Counted from the stretch's first letter, positions 12,300 through 26,100 are shown. The stretch: DNA of 64,000 bases from Brachypodium distachyon (GCF_000005505.3 NC_016132.3:43848914-43912913), one strand, 5' to 3'. Translations and numbers: made by a program. The notes: generated by a model not told the origin, from the sequence alone.

Positions 12300-12766
12300 A
12301 TCGAGCGCCCGCAGTCAATTACTTTTGTTTGCATGTTCTTTCTTTCCAAAGCTTCCAAACGACGAGCATGAAGAGCGATGCGATGACCTTCTTTCGATGG
12401 TTCCAGGCAAAGATGATGCTTGTCCACCTGCTCAACCGATCGCACATGCGCCCCAGCCAATGGCTGGATGTTCGCAAGCCCCATCCAATATTTGATCTTG
12501 TTCCAGACTCGGCCGCGAATCTACAACGGAAGAGCAAGTGAGTAGCAGTCTCAGACTCCGTTTAGCATGTGTTTTGGAACCCTGCTGCGAGACCCATTTC
12601 TGATCATGAAGAGGATTGCTAATGTTCCTGCCCTTTTCTTGGAGATTTCGAAAATCAAAAAAGTGATGTCCTTAAGCTTCTGCCCATACAACCAAGGTGT
12701 GTGCCAAAATTTAGTAGTGCAACCGTCACCAAGGGTTACAATTGTCGCCATATAGAACATGTCCAT
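12300..12766 (-). mobile_element. LINE relic (C-terminal ORF2 fragment)
   Basis: Minus-strand translation from 12766 gives ATIVTLGDGCTTKFWHTPWL and KLKDITFLIFEISKKRAGTL. Further down it gives ASLFMLVVWKLWKERTCKQK. These match the order seen at the end of grass non-LTR retrotransposon ORF2 (the region after reverse transcriptase, with a tryptophan-rich zinc-binding segment). It is broken by frameshifts and lacks the catalytic part. Confidence 0.65.
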
Positions 12767-13251
12767 GTCCGCAAAATTTCATTCTTGTGGCTTCTTTGAT
12801 TAGTTGAATCGAATCTGTGGAAAATTTGCAACAGTATTTGTTATACTCGTACTAAAGTTTTCATATTTTTTTCAATAACGAGCGAACTAGTAATGGAAGC
12901 AAGGCTGGAAAAACTAGGAAGGAGACAAGGCTGTCACACTGTTCCGTTCCTGAAGCTCTCTTTTTTGGAGGACAGAGACATGTCAGGTGCATGTGATGAC
13001 ATCTCGAGAACATGCATGCATCTGAAGAGAATCAGGAAAGGGTTGCCCTCCGTTACACTTGGCAGTGTCACACGGACGGGTGCAAAACAAGAAAAGGTTG
13101 AACGTGTAGCAACATGTCAAAAGGTGGTTAACTTTAGCAGACTTCTGTGAGTACACGGGATCGATTTTCGTTAATAACAATGTGTACACAATAATTAGTT
13201 TTGGACCGCAAAATAAGTGTTCGGCAAAGCAGAGACAATGTAATTTAATTA

Positions 13252-13455
13252 CTCGTCCCATTCCAAAATACACCTCATATAAATTTGTGCATTTAAACCA
13301 AGCCAGCTTTCGTTTCTAGTAACTAACCACTCATATTAGACTAATACTAAATGGATGTGAGTAGTTATTGACCGGATGCGGGTACCAGGATAAAATGAGG
13401 TGTATTGTGAAATTTCTAAAAAAATATATACACGTTGTATTTTGGAACAGAGGGG
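13252..13455. mobile_element. Stowaway-type MITE (about 200 bp family)
   Basis: Left CTCGTCCCATTCCAAAATAC and right GTATTTTGGAACAGAGGGG are inverted repeats, flanked by TA (13250-13251 and 13456-13457). The interior repeats AAATGAGGTGTATTGTG-like sequence in inverted order. Confidence 0.75.
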
Positions 13456-13649
13456 TATTGAAGTTTCGTTTTGCAATATACCTCGCCGAGTATCAGGTTT
13501 AAAGCAATCGTAGTAGGAATATCATGCGATTGCTTTTATTACGAAAAGAAAATGTTGAACAAATGGTGAGGCAGTGGCAGCATTTCCGATGCATGTCCTG
13601 ATGCGTGTTGTGCGTGCATATGCGCACCGCAGTTGTCTTGTCTACGATA

Positions 13650-14082
13650 CACTGCTGCAGAGGCCGTACTACACGTCCCAAATTCGAGGCCCGTCACATG
13701 CATCGTGGCCCTGCTTTTTTAACCACAATTTTGTTCACCAAATTATTTTTAAAATGAGTGTGGCTATCCTCCAAAGCGCGACAGATTTTTTAAACAAATC
13801 GCTCCTCGCTCCAATTTGAACAAGTTATATATGAATTTTGATCAGGAGAATCCATAGAATCCGTTTAAGAACATATATGCTGGTCAATACGATTAAAAAC
13901 AAAGAGGAGAAGATAGCAACCGCCTTCTCTTTTGGCCATCGAGAAACCGCCACTGTAGGTGTATCCTTTGGTGGCGGAACCTTGACCCGGGCCATTCACA
14001 TAACCTTTAGTGACGGCTTTCCTTTGATTAGGATGAATATGTCAACGAAAGGGGTGCAATAGATAATTTTTTTGTAGCAGTG
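13650..14082. mobile_element. Possible small non-autonomous CACTA element
   Basis: The left end is CACTGCTGCAGAGG. The right end, read on the opposite strand, is CACTGCTACAAAAAAATTA. Both sides have ATA as a 3-bp target duplication (13647-13649, 14083-14085), which fits CACTA rules. Length 433 bp, no coding capacity. The matched ends are short, so a chance match is possible. Confidence 0.45.
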
Positions 14083-14948
14083 ATATTTTTTACATCAAAA
14101 TGGGTTGCGATGCCTTTCATGCATGTCTTGATAAGCATTCATGAAAACTTTCGTGTTTACCAACTTTTAAAAATAAATTTATAAAAGATGAGCGATATTT
14201 TGTGAACCAAATCCACTTTAATTACTCGACCAATGTCATAATAACTCCTGAAGTTCGCCCGGTCAGTTTGCATTTGCACGCATGCATTCATGTTAGTGGT
14301 GAGACCCATATATCATGCTTCATTATTATTGTTACGTGGGCCGTTCATGTTAGCAAAACTACTTCAGCAGCTAGCAGATCCGCAACATGAACATGTCGGC
14401 GAAGAGGAAGATGCACTCATCATGCATGGACGCCTTTCATGAGTTAAGAGGAAGATGCCAGCTACAGGCGCTAGCTTTGAACGTGGAAGTAACATCGTCC
14501 AGCGGCGTAGCAGGACGGCCACCATTCGATTCCATCTCCTCGATCGACAGGTACAAACGTACGTGCAGTACGTAAATCTCATTTTATTAATTAGGACCAA
14601 AGATCAGCTTGTGAATTAAGCATTCCCCGTTCACATTAAACGTTGTCTGATTCAGAGTCCAAACATTAACATGGGCTGCACGTACGACCCATGCGCGAAG
14701 AACGACCAGAGATGCTTTAGCGATCTCGATCAGAATAAAGCTAGATACGAGGAGACGATATTCGAGTTGATGTGGCGATCGATTATCTTACGTTACCCGG
14801 GATGCGTACGTGTAGCCGATCCCGGATCGACAGCTACTAGACTTACACAGCGCTCGTGATGCGACCCGCTGGTTCCTTCGATCCGTTTAAAGTTGCTAAC
14901 GACATATTGTGGCAACAATTGATGCCAAAAATGCATGCTTTCATCGTA

Positions 14949-15061
14949 CTCCCTCCCTTTCATATTAATTGATTCAATTTTGTCTAAATATGAATGTATC
15001 TATCCATAAAAAGCACCTAAATACATGTAATAAAAAGTCACTTAATATGTGACGGAGGAAG
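14949..15061. mobile_element. Stowaway-type MITE
   Basis: 113 bp with ends CTCCCTCCCTTTCATATTAA and TTAATATGTGACGGAGGAAG. TA duplications at 14947-14948 and 15062-15063. Same family as the element at 338-450. Confidence 0.85.
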
Positions 15062-15237
15062 TACTAGAGTAACTGTTCATGCTGTTGACTTGGATTGTCA
15101 TTTTCTCCTCAATACCAGTAAAGATTGGTCTATCCTTTGATGAGTACGGTACATCGTGTGATGCAGAGACCGGGGTATTTTTCTCTTTTCGAAAAAAGAT
15201 TGCTCGTTGCTCTTGAATCAAGCATTGTTGAAAACTA

Positions 15238-15325
15238 CTCCTCCGATCCTAAATTCTTATCATGGTTTTAGTTCAAATTTGAAAACCATTGTTGAAAACA
15301 CGACAAGAATTTAGGATCGGAGAGA
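15238..15325. mobile_element. Short Stowaway-type MITE
   Basis: Ends CTCCTCCGATCCTAAATTCT and AGAATTTAGGATCGGAGAGA form a near-perfect hairpin. Left TA present, right TA lost. Confidence 0.7.
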
Positions 15326-18300
15326 TTGTCTAAGAAAAGCGTCTTGCTAAAAAGAATATATGTATGTTGTCCAGTATTAGATTTATATACATGTACACTC
15401 ATTTACATGTGTGCAGTATCTTCAAAATTATATTTTGGGTGTCGCTATATCTCAATCAACGTATCAGAACCGTTGGATTAATATATGGATGTCATTTCAC
15501 TCTTCTCTTTTCATCTTTCATCCCGGATCTTGAAACACAGACCACATCCAATGGCGAAATTCACTTAATGTTATAATAAATCGGCTACTGGTATAGAAGG
15601 TGGTTTTGATTTCTAGTTTACTGCACCGATGGTGAAAATTAGCCATGACCTTTCACTGTACCGAGAAAATTGACTCGTTAATAACAACTTTTCTATTCAT
15701 TGACACCGTTAATTTCGTGCTGATCAATTGATTCGATTATAATGTGTGGTGCCGATGCCTATGTTTCTTCAAATTTCAGGGACCAACAAATTTGGCATAT
15801 GTTCTCTATCAATATTCTTTATTCTTACACATATATAACCATATTATATTAATCTAGGTCAATTTTAATTTAAAATGGAGATATACTTCCTCCGATCTGT
15901 AATAAGTTGTACTACGGACCGGAGGGGTATCATATTGGAGATTTCCTCACATGATTAGTTGCACGCTAGCTAGCTACGTACGTAAGCCCAGCTTGGCTGC
16001 ATTCGCATCTTTTTTTTTGACAGCTGCATTCGCTGCTATTTGTATAACCAGAGTCAATGGATCGATATGATACAAAGTACATACGCATGAATCAAACGAA
16101 TAACAATCGGCAATGTCGTCCTTGTCCTGCCTGTTCATCGTTCACATTTAGGGAGGGGCGATCGAGCTGGTCGGCAAAATATGTGTGCTGTTGTCTAGCT
16201 TGTTGATCACTCGGTCTCAGGAAGCAATTATATGGGACATGAAAGGGAAATGCGATTACCCAAACGATCGACCCTTGCAAGCACATTTGTTCACTGTATT
16301 GTGTCTAATACTATCTGTGTTCCTAAATATAAGATGTCTCAGCTTTGTTCTAAGTCATACTTGCTAAAGTTTGATCAAATCTATAGAAAAATGTATTGAT
16401 ATTTATTATATCAAATAAGTATAGTACTGTATGAAATATATATCGATCATGACAGAATAAATAAATAAAATTAAATGTATAGGTGTTAGTAGATTTTTTT
16501 TCTATAAACTTGATCAACTTTAGTAAATTTGACATAGGAAAAATCTTATACTCCCTCCGATCCATAAAAGTGTCGATTACTTCGTACAAAATTTGAACTA
16601 ACTTAGTACAAAATGGCCCTCGATTAAGATTTTGGGCATCGTATCCTGTTTTTTGAGTAACCATGGTAACTAGAAAATCATATCCCAGCTATTTACAGAG
16701 GAAACTCTAATGAAATTTTGAATTCGGTTCTTTTTTGAAGATAATTATGTATGGGACTATATGATTTCACAAATGAAACATATTGGAGTGGAGAGTAGAA
16801 TCAGTAGTTCACGTATTCGATAGTCTTCGCTTCCGTGAGCCAAGTTTAAATATGTTGGGTATGAATTAGAGCATCCCTATGTTATGGGTAGCTCCCTCTC
16901 GGTCCCAGCTTAATCTGTGTATAGCTATGGGCCTCATCCTTCAATAGCTATGGAAAGAAGCGTGGAAGTCAAGGACCTACGACTTTTTATTTACATTGAG
17001 TCATAAGAAATTCGTACTATTAAAAGAGAGCCCACATGTGAAAGGTTATGATGAAGCAACTTTGTCGACTTCTATCTGAGACAGGTATCATCGCGAGAGA
17101 TGATCGTAGAGTAGGGCAGACGAGGGAGGAGAAGGCTAGTGAGGTCGAAACCCGGCGAGTTGCGAAGTAGATAAAGGTTTATACAGGTTCGGCTTATTCC
17201 TTCTCGTGGAAGTAACCCCACGTTCTGTTGGCAATCTAATATTTGTGTATGAGATTACAAGTTGTGTTCTGCCCATCGAGCATAGCCCGGCTTTATATAG
17301 TCCAACAGCTAGGGTTTTAGGTCAGAGCCGGATACAACTCGTACATGGACTCTCCCTTTCTAAACTACTCAGGATTCTTCCTTTACAAGATATGCGCGTG
17401 GCATCCTTCCTATACAAGATATCTACAACTCATATTTCCTATATCTCGAACTAGTCTTCCTTCTTCAGTACTTCATCTTCCCTGGCCGAGTGGAGGAAAG
17501 GGCCGGCTGGTAGGTTGAGTTGGTCTTCTGGTTCAGTAGGCTCTCGGCTACCCGGAGAGGCACCCTTGTCAAACTTCACGTGCACAAACTATCATATTTG
17601 CACCCACATAAAGCCTACTCCCATGCATTGGTGAGAAAAGAGAGAGGCCAAGTATTTAAACCTAAATTGTTTGACAAAGTACTGCCTGTCCATTAGTACC
17701 GCACTGCCTAGTGTAACATATACTACCGGGGCCGATAGTTCCGGCCTGTTACCGGGTTAGTATCGCTAAGGGGTAATCTGGCTACTAGAGTCATGCGGTA
17801 CCAGGGCAGAACTGCCACCGGATGTAGTATTGCTTGCCTCAGGGCGATACTGCCGCACTAACTGGATTGAGTCATAACGGTTCGATTTTGGGACACCTAT
17901 AGAAGGAGGGGGTATTCTTCCCTAACCTACCGGCCTAAGCCTGAGCCTTCTTTCCCCCACCATTGCTGAGCTCCATTTCTTCAAGATCTCCATCTGTAGA
18001 GCTTCTCGATTCTTTGCCAATACTTTGAGGATAGAGAGAGAAGAGCTTAATCTAGGGTTTCACTAGTTGATTCTCCTCATTTTCTCAGTGGATTATGTTT
18101 TTCTTGGGTTTTGGGGAATCCTAGATGGAAGTTGCCTTCTTGACGCCATTCTTGGTGTAGTTGGTGCTCCAGGGTTTGGGAATGAACCCCCAATTCAATT
18201 GTGGAGTCGTGCCCTTCTCCTAGTTTGTAAAGGTCACGACTCCAGCGTCTGCCTTCAAGGAACCCAGTAGAGGAACTCACCTCGTGCTTTTGTGGTGCCG

Positions 18301-20574
18301 TGAGAGGAAAATAGAGTGAAGATTTATTGTGTCTCTACCTTTGTGGTAGAGTACTCTCCATGCAGAGATGTACATGCATCTCCCAAAAGGTGAAACTTCA
18401 GGATATTTTTTCCATCTCCGCATGTGGCATCATTTCTTTCACTTCATTATCTATTACTTGTATATGTGCTTCGGCTATTGCTTCTAGGGTTGCATTTACT
18501 TTAGACGTTTTAGTGAACATATGCATCGATGCTCGTATCTATTAAAAGTGAAAAAAAAATAGTAAAATTTGTTAGTTGCGTATTCACCCACCTCACTAGA
18601 TCTAGTCAACTATACTGATCTTCCAAATGCCCATCTGCCCACGGGCCATCGTGCCCCAACTTGTTCTCCTATCTGGCTGACCTCCGTTGGCTTGCCGTCA
18701 TCGTGGGGACCCTGTCGACCGCCGCCGCAGCCCCAGTCGGCCGTCCATCGTTCCTCATGTGCGCCGCAGAGATCTATTGACGTTGTGCGCCGTCGTCGCC
18801 GTAGTGCACCACCGAGAGGGCGCCGCGCTGCCTCTAAGCTCACATCTCTTTTTTCATCAAAATGAAAAATTAAAAGTTTAAAACAAAAAGTCCAAAAAAA
18901 ATCAAAAGTTTTGAAAATAAAATGTTGAAAAATCAAAAGTTTTAGAAAATAAATTACTAGGATTAAAATAAGCCAAAAAGGCAAAAAAATTAAGAAAAAC
19001 TGTTGAGACAGTCCCTAAACGTGTTGTCCTAAATCATCGCTAAATACTCCACATATTTGGTGGAGCTTGCCATGGATAGCTTCACTTAATTTTTCATGTA
19101 GCTGGAGTCTTATCTTGCTGCATTATTCAATTAATCACAGCAAAAGATATGAATGACATGCTGTCCCAAACACACCATTTGGCAAACCGATAGAAAAACC
19201 GAACCGGGGCCGCAAGGCAGACACGCAATCTCAGGCCCGGAGGCCAATCCCGCCATGTGGGGTGCGCATACTAGCTGTGACACGAACCCATTCGGCAACC
19301 GCATGCCGGGTCATCCTTATCCGAATGTGGGCTGCGCTAATATAACCAGCCCCAGCTACGTCGTATGTAACCAGAAATAGATGGGGGGCAGATAGCTGAT
19401 CGGAGGTTTTTGTTTTGTCCTCCGCATGACAACAATCAAACGCGACAAGAGTCGTCACAAGGCTGCAAAGAAGAGAGCCTGCAGCTGCAAACCGTAGCTT
19501 AGCCAGCTGCAGCCGGATGTTCTCCAAAGAAAAGAAAGAAAACGCTAGCTGTGTCTGCTCGTCGTACGTACGAGCATGTGAACGTATATACTTTTTACGT
19601 TGGGGCGCTGGGCCACACGGCGTCGACATGACATATACTTGTAGGAGAAGATTGCTAGGATTCCATGTCGACCAAGAGGATTTCGATCCACGACGGATCC
19701 GCAACCTCAAACGGTCGTGAGGACTTTTAGTTTTTTCCAGCTGACGTACGGTGTAGTAATGTAGTCCTAATTAAGCCCCATCCGTACATGTAGCGATCGC
19801 GAATCGTGGACGCTAAGAACATGTCAGTCTTTCCTAAGGATAAAATCTGAGATGAAAGAAGAAGAAATGAGAAAAAAAGACATGAGCCATCTCTTCACAA
19901 GAAGAATAATGTAGAGATAGTCGTAACATACTGAAGACTGGAGAATTTTTTTTCTACCATTATACACGTCTTTTTTTTTTGAGGGAACCATTATACACGT
20001 CTTAAGTTGCGTGCTGATTCGCTGTCAGCCAGCCCGCGACAAGTGTTTCTAGTAGTACGATCGATCGAGGGCTAAGCAAAGCTAGCTATCGCCTGTCGGA
20101 CTCGGATGGATGCTGTAACGGTACACACAAATAAGGAGAGAGGGAGGCCGGGGTCCACGACGTGGTCGGCTGAACGCGCGTTTGAGAGCTACTCCGTGCT
20201 TGCTTGCGTCTGGCCAGCGGTAGGCCCGGCCTGCGATGGATAAGTCCATCGATAACGATTGGATTGAAATTAATGACCGTTCTGGCTCTGATATTAGACG
20301 GGCCGGGTCATGCGCATGCATTCTGTTGGGTTTGTGCGCATCAGCTGGGAGGATCATATAAAATATACTCCATATGCGCTTATTAACACTTATTATACGG
20401 TTAGGCTTAAGACCACGTCAAACAAATTAAAATCACCGCTGTTACAAAAGGTGCTCGCATGTATGTTTCCACTTAATAAGTTACTCCCTCCGTTCCTAAA
20501 CTTCCTCCTATCGATCTATAACAAGTGTTTCAGATTTAGTATAAGTTTATGCTAAGTTAGTATAAAATTTGATA

Positions 20575-20687
20575 CTTCCTCCGGTCGAAATTATTTGTCG
20601 AAATATTACATGTATCTAAATGCTTTTTAAACATAAATATATTCAAATTTGAACAAATTTGAGACAAATAATATGGATCCGAGAAAG
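20575..20687. mobile_element. Stowaway-type MITE
   Basis: 113 bp, ends CTTCCTCCGGTCGAAATTAT and ATAATATGGATCCGAGAAAG, TA at 20573-20574 and 20688-20689. It sits directly beside another degenerate copy starting at about 20482. Confidence 0.7.
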
Positions 20688-21011
20688 TAAAATATATTTG
20701 TTATGGATCCAAGAGAGTCTCTATCAAATTAGACCGTGGAAACCAGACAGCACGCAAAGGCCGGCGCATACAGCCTAGCTAGCGCTTCCTACTGAAGCAA
20801 TGTTGGGGTCTTATCTGCTAGCGCTAGTGCATGCATGTGGGGATGGCCTTACTGTATTCGTACGTGTAGTGGGGCCCCTGCTCATGAAGTATACGTGCCC
20901 AGCCAATCTATATATACTTTACAATTGTAAATTGCAACGTACGGCCGTAGGTCAATTAAGATAATCTGAGTTGATTTTCAGGTTTTTACTGGATACATCC
21001 CTTATTAATTA

Positions 21012-21245
21012 CTTCCTCCATTTCACAAAGGTTGGCGTATTTTGGTTCGTTAAGACAAACATTTGACCAAGAATTAATCTATTAATATGTTTTTTTATGA
21101 TACGAAATTATCAACAAGAATTTTTAAAGACGAATCTATTGATATAAATTTTATGTATGAAAAAACACATATTAATAGAGTTATCATTGCTCAAAATCTT
21201 GTCTTAACAAAACAAAATACGCCAACATTTTTAAAATGGAGGGAG
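21012..21245. mobile_element. Stowaway-type MITE (234 bp)
   Basis: Ends CTTCCTCCATTTCACAAAGG and the complement-like TTTTTAAAATGGAGGGAG. Subterminal TTGGCGTATTTTG and CAAAATACGCCAA are perfect inverted copies. TA duplications at 21010-21011 and 21246-21247. Confidence 0.85.
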
Positions 21246-21809
21246 TAACTTATACAGCAAAAGGCGACATGCTAAATTAAACGGTGCGCCGTGAGCTACT
21301 ATGCTACCGGCTCGCTATTACACCGACAAGAGCAGCACACTACGCAAGAGCCCGGCCGACACAGGCATATTTTTCGTATATATATAGGGCCGGAAGGGAT
21401 AGCCTTATCCTAAGTTGCTACACTAATCGCCGTGGTCTGGCTAAAATCTGCATACTCTAAATCGACTTTTGGAATCCAATGCATGCATGCCGGAGATATT
21501 ACACATTACATATCTAGCTAGCGTTGGAACTGAGAGCTAATTCCTAGGGGTACAATCTTTAATCGGTGTTGTAACTCATTTACTCATCTCGTCTTCTTGG
21601 CCGATAGAGGCGCTGGAGATCGATAGACAGCAGTGTTCTTCGCGTACCTGTAGCAACATGTCGTTTGGCGGTCGCCTCACTCTTTTTCTTCCGACAGCGT
21701 TTGACAATAATACTCCTACATGTCAATTAAGTTAAAAGGGCATGCTGCAAAAGTGAGTACCGGTCGATCATCGGACTTAATGCATGCAAAAGCTGCGTGG
21801 GTCTGACTG

Positions 21810-23118
21810 CACCGCTTCAAAACGGTGCATACATGACGAAACATCAGTGGTCTTTCGTGTCCGTCACTAATGACCAACATTAGTGATGGTTGCGTCTACA
21901 TCCGTCATTGATGACCCTTCATCACTGACGGACGACTTATGCCCGTCATTGATGACCAATCATCAGTAATCCCATTGCGTATATAATACAACCTAACCCT
22001 AACCCCCACCCCTGCCTCTCTTTCTTCCTGCCGCCGCCACCTCCCTCCCTCACTTCTGCCCAATCTATCTCCCGATTTCTCCTCCTTCCTCTCCCCAGTC
22101 CACACGCATCCATCTCTCCCTCTCCTTTCTTCTCCCTCCTTTCTCTCACCCCGAGCAGTTGCCGCGCCGTGCTGGAGGAAGAGGGCGGTTCCCCTCTCTC
22201 CCAGCCCGATTCTCCTCCTCCCTTCCCAGAGCGTCCGATTCCCCTCTCTCCCAGCCCGGTTCTCCACCTCCCTGTCTCGATCTCCACCTCCTCGTCGCGG
22301 ATCCGGGCCGAAGGCCACCGGATCCGGCCTATCTTCTCCTCCCGCGCATGTCCCCCTCCCTCGAGCAACTGCAGCAGTGGCCGCGGAGGATCATGGAGCG
22401 GCGATGCTTGGAGGCCGTCCACCGGCGCCGCCGGATCCAGCGCCCCCGACCCTGCCCGCATCTGGATCTGGCGCCTCTGACCCCGCACGCCGCCGGTTAG
22501 TCTCTCCCTCTCTCGAATTTCTCTCACTCTCGATTTTCTCCAGTGAGCAAGCGGCGACGGCGGTGTCTGCAGCGAGCGGCAGCATCTCCAGCTAGCGGCG
22601 GCATGGGTTAGGTTTGGGCTGTAGTGGGTTACGTTCGGGACTAGCTAGGGTTGCTTTTTTCCTTGTGTTTCATCCAATTTTTGGATCTTGATGTGAAGCA
22701 ATGCCATATTTCTTGATCTGATTTGTGTCCAAGCTAGGGTTCTTGATCTGATTTGTGTCCATGTTGTGTGTTCAATCATCTCTATTCATTGATTCGTCGT
22801 TGGCCGGGGAGATCTCCGAGTTTTGGGCTGCCTGCAGATGCCGGCGACGGGGAACGAGCAGGGATGCTTGCTCCTGAGGCATGGGCGTGGCGACAGGAAC
22901 ATGCGGGCTAGGCCAATGCCCAGCTTTTTTTTAAAATGTGAAAAATGATATCAGTGTCGGTCCCTACAAGGCCCGCCACTGATGTGCATAACATCAGCAA
23001 CGGGCTGACCGTCCGTCACTGATGTACCCCACATTATTGGCAGGTAGTTAGTAACGGGCGGTCTGTCCATTACTGATAGCCATTTTTAACCGTTACTGAT
23101 AAACGTTGTTTAGTAGTG
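21810..23118. mobile_element. Non-autonomous CACTA element carrying gene-like sequence
   Basis: The right end read on the minus strand starts CACTACTAAACAACG; the left end starts CACCGCTTCAAAACGG. CTG flanks both sides (21807-21809, 23119-23121) as a 3-bp target duplication. Both subterminal zones are packed with short repeats of the type CATCACTGACGG, CGTCATTGATGA and CCGTTACTGATA in both orientations, the hallmark of CACTA ends. No transposase is visible. The middle (about 21985-22760) is different: a C-rich CCTAACCCTAACCCCC start, a proline/serine-coding GC-rich stretch, then T-rich sequence with GGGTTAGGTTTGGG, like a plant 5' UTR, first exon and first intron. This suggests a captured host gene fragment; the source is unknown. 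Confidence 0.7.
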
Positions 23119-26100
23119 CTGCGTCGCATCGTCGGCCAACATATACCCCATATAAAGCGGACGGAGTAGTATTTTGTGTTAATTAATGTGCGTCATGGTT
23201 AATTATTACTGCTCCATAAAGTAATACCTCCGTTCCAGAATTCTTATCGAAATTCTAAATGTATCTAGACATTTTTTACGAATAGATAAATTTATTTTTG
23301 ACAATCTGAGAGAAGAGCAAGTGTCACGATGTTCAGTATGTGGAAGCTCCGATCCAAACCAATGCACGCATGCATGCATGCCACGTAGATCAACGACGAG
23401 CTTGTGCAGTGCCTGGTCCGAACCCCCTTTTATGTTCACTGCTGGCTGTTGCCTGATGAATATCGAGTTCGAGTCCACGGGAAGGGGCCGCCGACGTCAG
23501 CCGGCATCTCGCGCGGCAGCGGCATGCGCACATGGGTGGGTTTCTCTGAGTACAGGCGCACACGCGTGGCTTGCTGCTTGCTCTCTCCCCTCCTATACCG
23601 TTTGTCGAAATATTACATGTATTAGACTTTTTTAAGAATAAGTTATTCATATTTTGACAAATTTGAATCAAATCTTAAATTGTTGTCGAAATATTACATG
23701 CATTAGACTTTTTTTAAGAATATGTACATCCATATTTCGATAAATTTGAGTCAAGAATTTAGAAATGAGTATTTAGCGTTTAGGCAGATACGAAAAGTGA
23801 CTGGTCGGCACCTGCGGCTGCACATGCTATGATGAGGTTAATTGCATGGAGCAGTCACGTGGGGACCATGCATATGCATCCATATGGCTGCATGGGGACA
23901 TGCATGCACGGAGAGATTGTTTGATACGTACACACATTTGTACATTTTTTCCTTCGAAAAGACACATATTTGTAAGTACATACACGAATCGATGCGATGG
24001 CATACGAAGGATCACCATGGGGGTGCAGGTAAATAGCAGCGACAAAGTTGCGAAAAGCAAATCTGCGACGAAGGAGGGGTCGTCCTCCAGCCCTTCAAAC
24101 AAAGAAAGAAAGAGAGGTGTTGTGATCCGGTTGATCTTAGGGCCGGAACGGGACTGAAGCATTTTTTCTTTCTTTCTTGCGGGTACTGAAGCATGTTAGC
24201 GTAGCGTGCAGCTCCGCATCCTATATGTACGTATATATTTTAATTCTGGTCCCCCCGGCAGTTAAGCGTCCACGACGGGCACGCTGCCCAGGACGCGGGT
24301 GCACCACGATACCTCCCGGCGGTCGGTAGTCATTCTATATCACTTAACAACGCAAAAGATAAAGAACAATTTCCAGAGTACTAGGCGCCGGCCGGGGAGA
24401 AGACCGGCCAGACCGAGGAGGAAGTGCCGCGCGCGCCGCCCGTGATGAGCGGCCAAAGACCAGGGGCGGAATCTACGTCCCTGCCACCGCCCACCGGCCA
24501 GCATCCAACACCGAACGGCGGGCGGCCTCGGGAATGGAAGCACGCTAGCTCAGGGTCAGGGTCCGGGGCGCCGCACGTGAAGGCCCAACGTGGATCCGAG
24601 TCGGCCGTTTCACTAGATCCGGCGCAACGTGGGTGCGCGGTCAGCCGGTCAGACAATAGCGAGCGAGCGAGCGAGCGTGCCTGGTGCTGCATGCCATTTA
24701 GCTTAGCTGCTGTCAGGTCAGTCCGAGTCCCAAAGAACGGATATTCTCCACCGCTCTGGGGCTGGGCATGGACATCTGAACGTGTCACATTGAAAAAAAT
24801 CCAAGGACCTCGACCTGGTGGTGGCCGGCTTGTTGTGTAATCTGACAGGCAGACAATACACGCTAGCCATGTTTCTCTCCCATCGTGCTCCTGCAGCCAC
24901 GTCACTGGGATTAAACTGATACTTAATTTAATATTTTCTCCGTTTCATTTCATCCGTTTCATTTCATATCAAGTGAATCAAATTTGATCAAATATGAGTG
25001 TATACTAAAAAAACGTCTAGATACATGTAACATGTCATCACTTAATATATTTAATATGGGACGGCACTAGTATACAATATACACAAACTTGCGCTCTGAA
25101 AAGAAAAGAGAACAGTAGCCTCGCTAAAGGCCAAGTGGATGAAGAATCAGTTCGGGAATAAACACAGCAACGTATTTAGCATGGCTAGGGCCACCTGAAG
25201 AACTATATTCCATCTGTTAATATGGGAGTACGATTTAAGGCCTTCCTTCAACCCTTGAATGGTAGGCACATATATTATCCTGTTTGCGGCCATTCTACGA
25301 CAGCTTTTGCCTAACTACAAAATCAAAACCACATTACAATCGACGTGACTAAGTACATCATGATAATTCCCTGTCACCGTCTATAATAATGATATATCTC
25401 GGCACCGCTCAATACAACGGCAAGTCAATCAGGGGGGTGATCCAAAAGAAAGGAAATCGTTGCTAAGTAAACTGCAGTTACTCAGTCGGGCGGAAATAGT
25501 TTTCCAGAAAGAAAACAAGATGAATCACAAGTAACAGATCAAACGCCAGTCCACATACACAACGGATGTGGTAAAAAAGACACGGTTATTTGTCAGGACA
25601 GACCGAAATACAATATATATGTCCAGGATTATCCTGACTCTAATTTACAACTGCGGGGGGCAAAAGTAGGGGTAGGGCAACCCCGGTACATCCAACTACT
25701 GCAAAGAACACGCTCACGATTCACAAGTCAGATTACACAGCTGTTTTATGCCAAAAATGTTTTAGTCCAAGAGCGCATTTAGCACTATGCGACAAAAAGA
25801 ACCAACCAGGCAACAAAAGAATCGTGGCATCCTGATGCTGCCAGGCAACAAACCCTGAGAGGCCTCATTGTAACTGAGATGAAAAGTGTTGACCTTCCAC
25901 CATATGCAAGATAGATGACAGTGAAAAGGTACACAAGCTGGAACTGAGATAATCACCAGAGACGAAGAGATCTTAGCTCCCAATCAATAATATACTCCTC
26001 AAATAAATGCATCGAGAAGTTAATCAGTGTGCTCAAAACACCTTCTGCAGGGTTGCACTTCGGTTAATTGGGCACTGGCTCCAGTTCCAAAATGTGTTCT

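Larger units (their letters stand above)
9780..21806. other. Gene-free stretch with MITEs, LINE and CACTA relics
   Basis: About 12 kb without a recognisable host gene. Besides the elements listed separately it has degenerate Stowaway pieces near 10200-10260, 15887-15930, 16311-16560 and 20482-20570. The stretch 17100-18560 looks like non-coding LTR or leader sequence of an unidentified retroelement (long, low-coding, promoter-like), but I could not find paired ends. Around 18600-18850 there is a short GC-rich patch with no protein similarity I recognise. Confidence 0.5.

Noticed and set aside
17100..18560. Retroelement leader or LTR-like sequence
   Set aside because: Composition and word use look LTR-like, but I found no paired ends, target duplication or protein remnants, so no element is called.
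21905..22600. Open frames of 100-190 residues on both strands
   Set aside because: Low-complexity Pro/Ser/Arg translations of a C-rich stretch inside the CACTA element. Treated as captured non-coding or partial gene sequence.
24381..24905. 174-residue minus frame and 138-residue plus frame over the same DNA
   Set aside because: GC-rich patch, frames open on both strands, no recognisable domain, no splice or promoter support.
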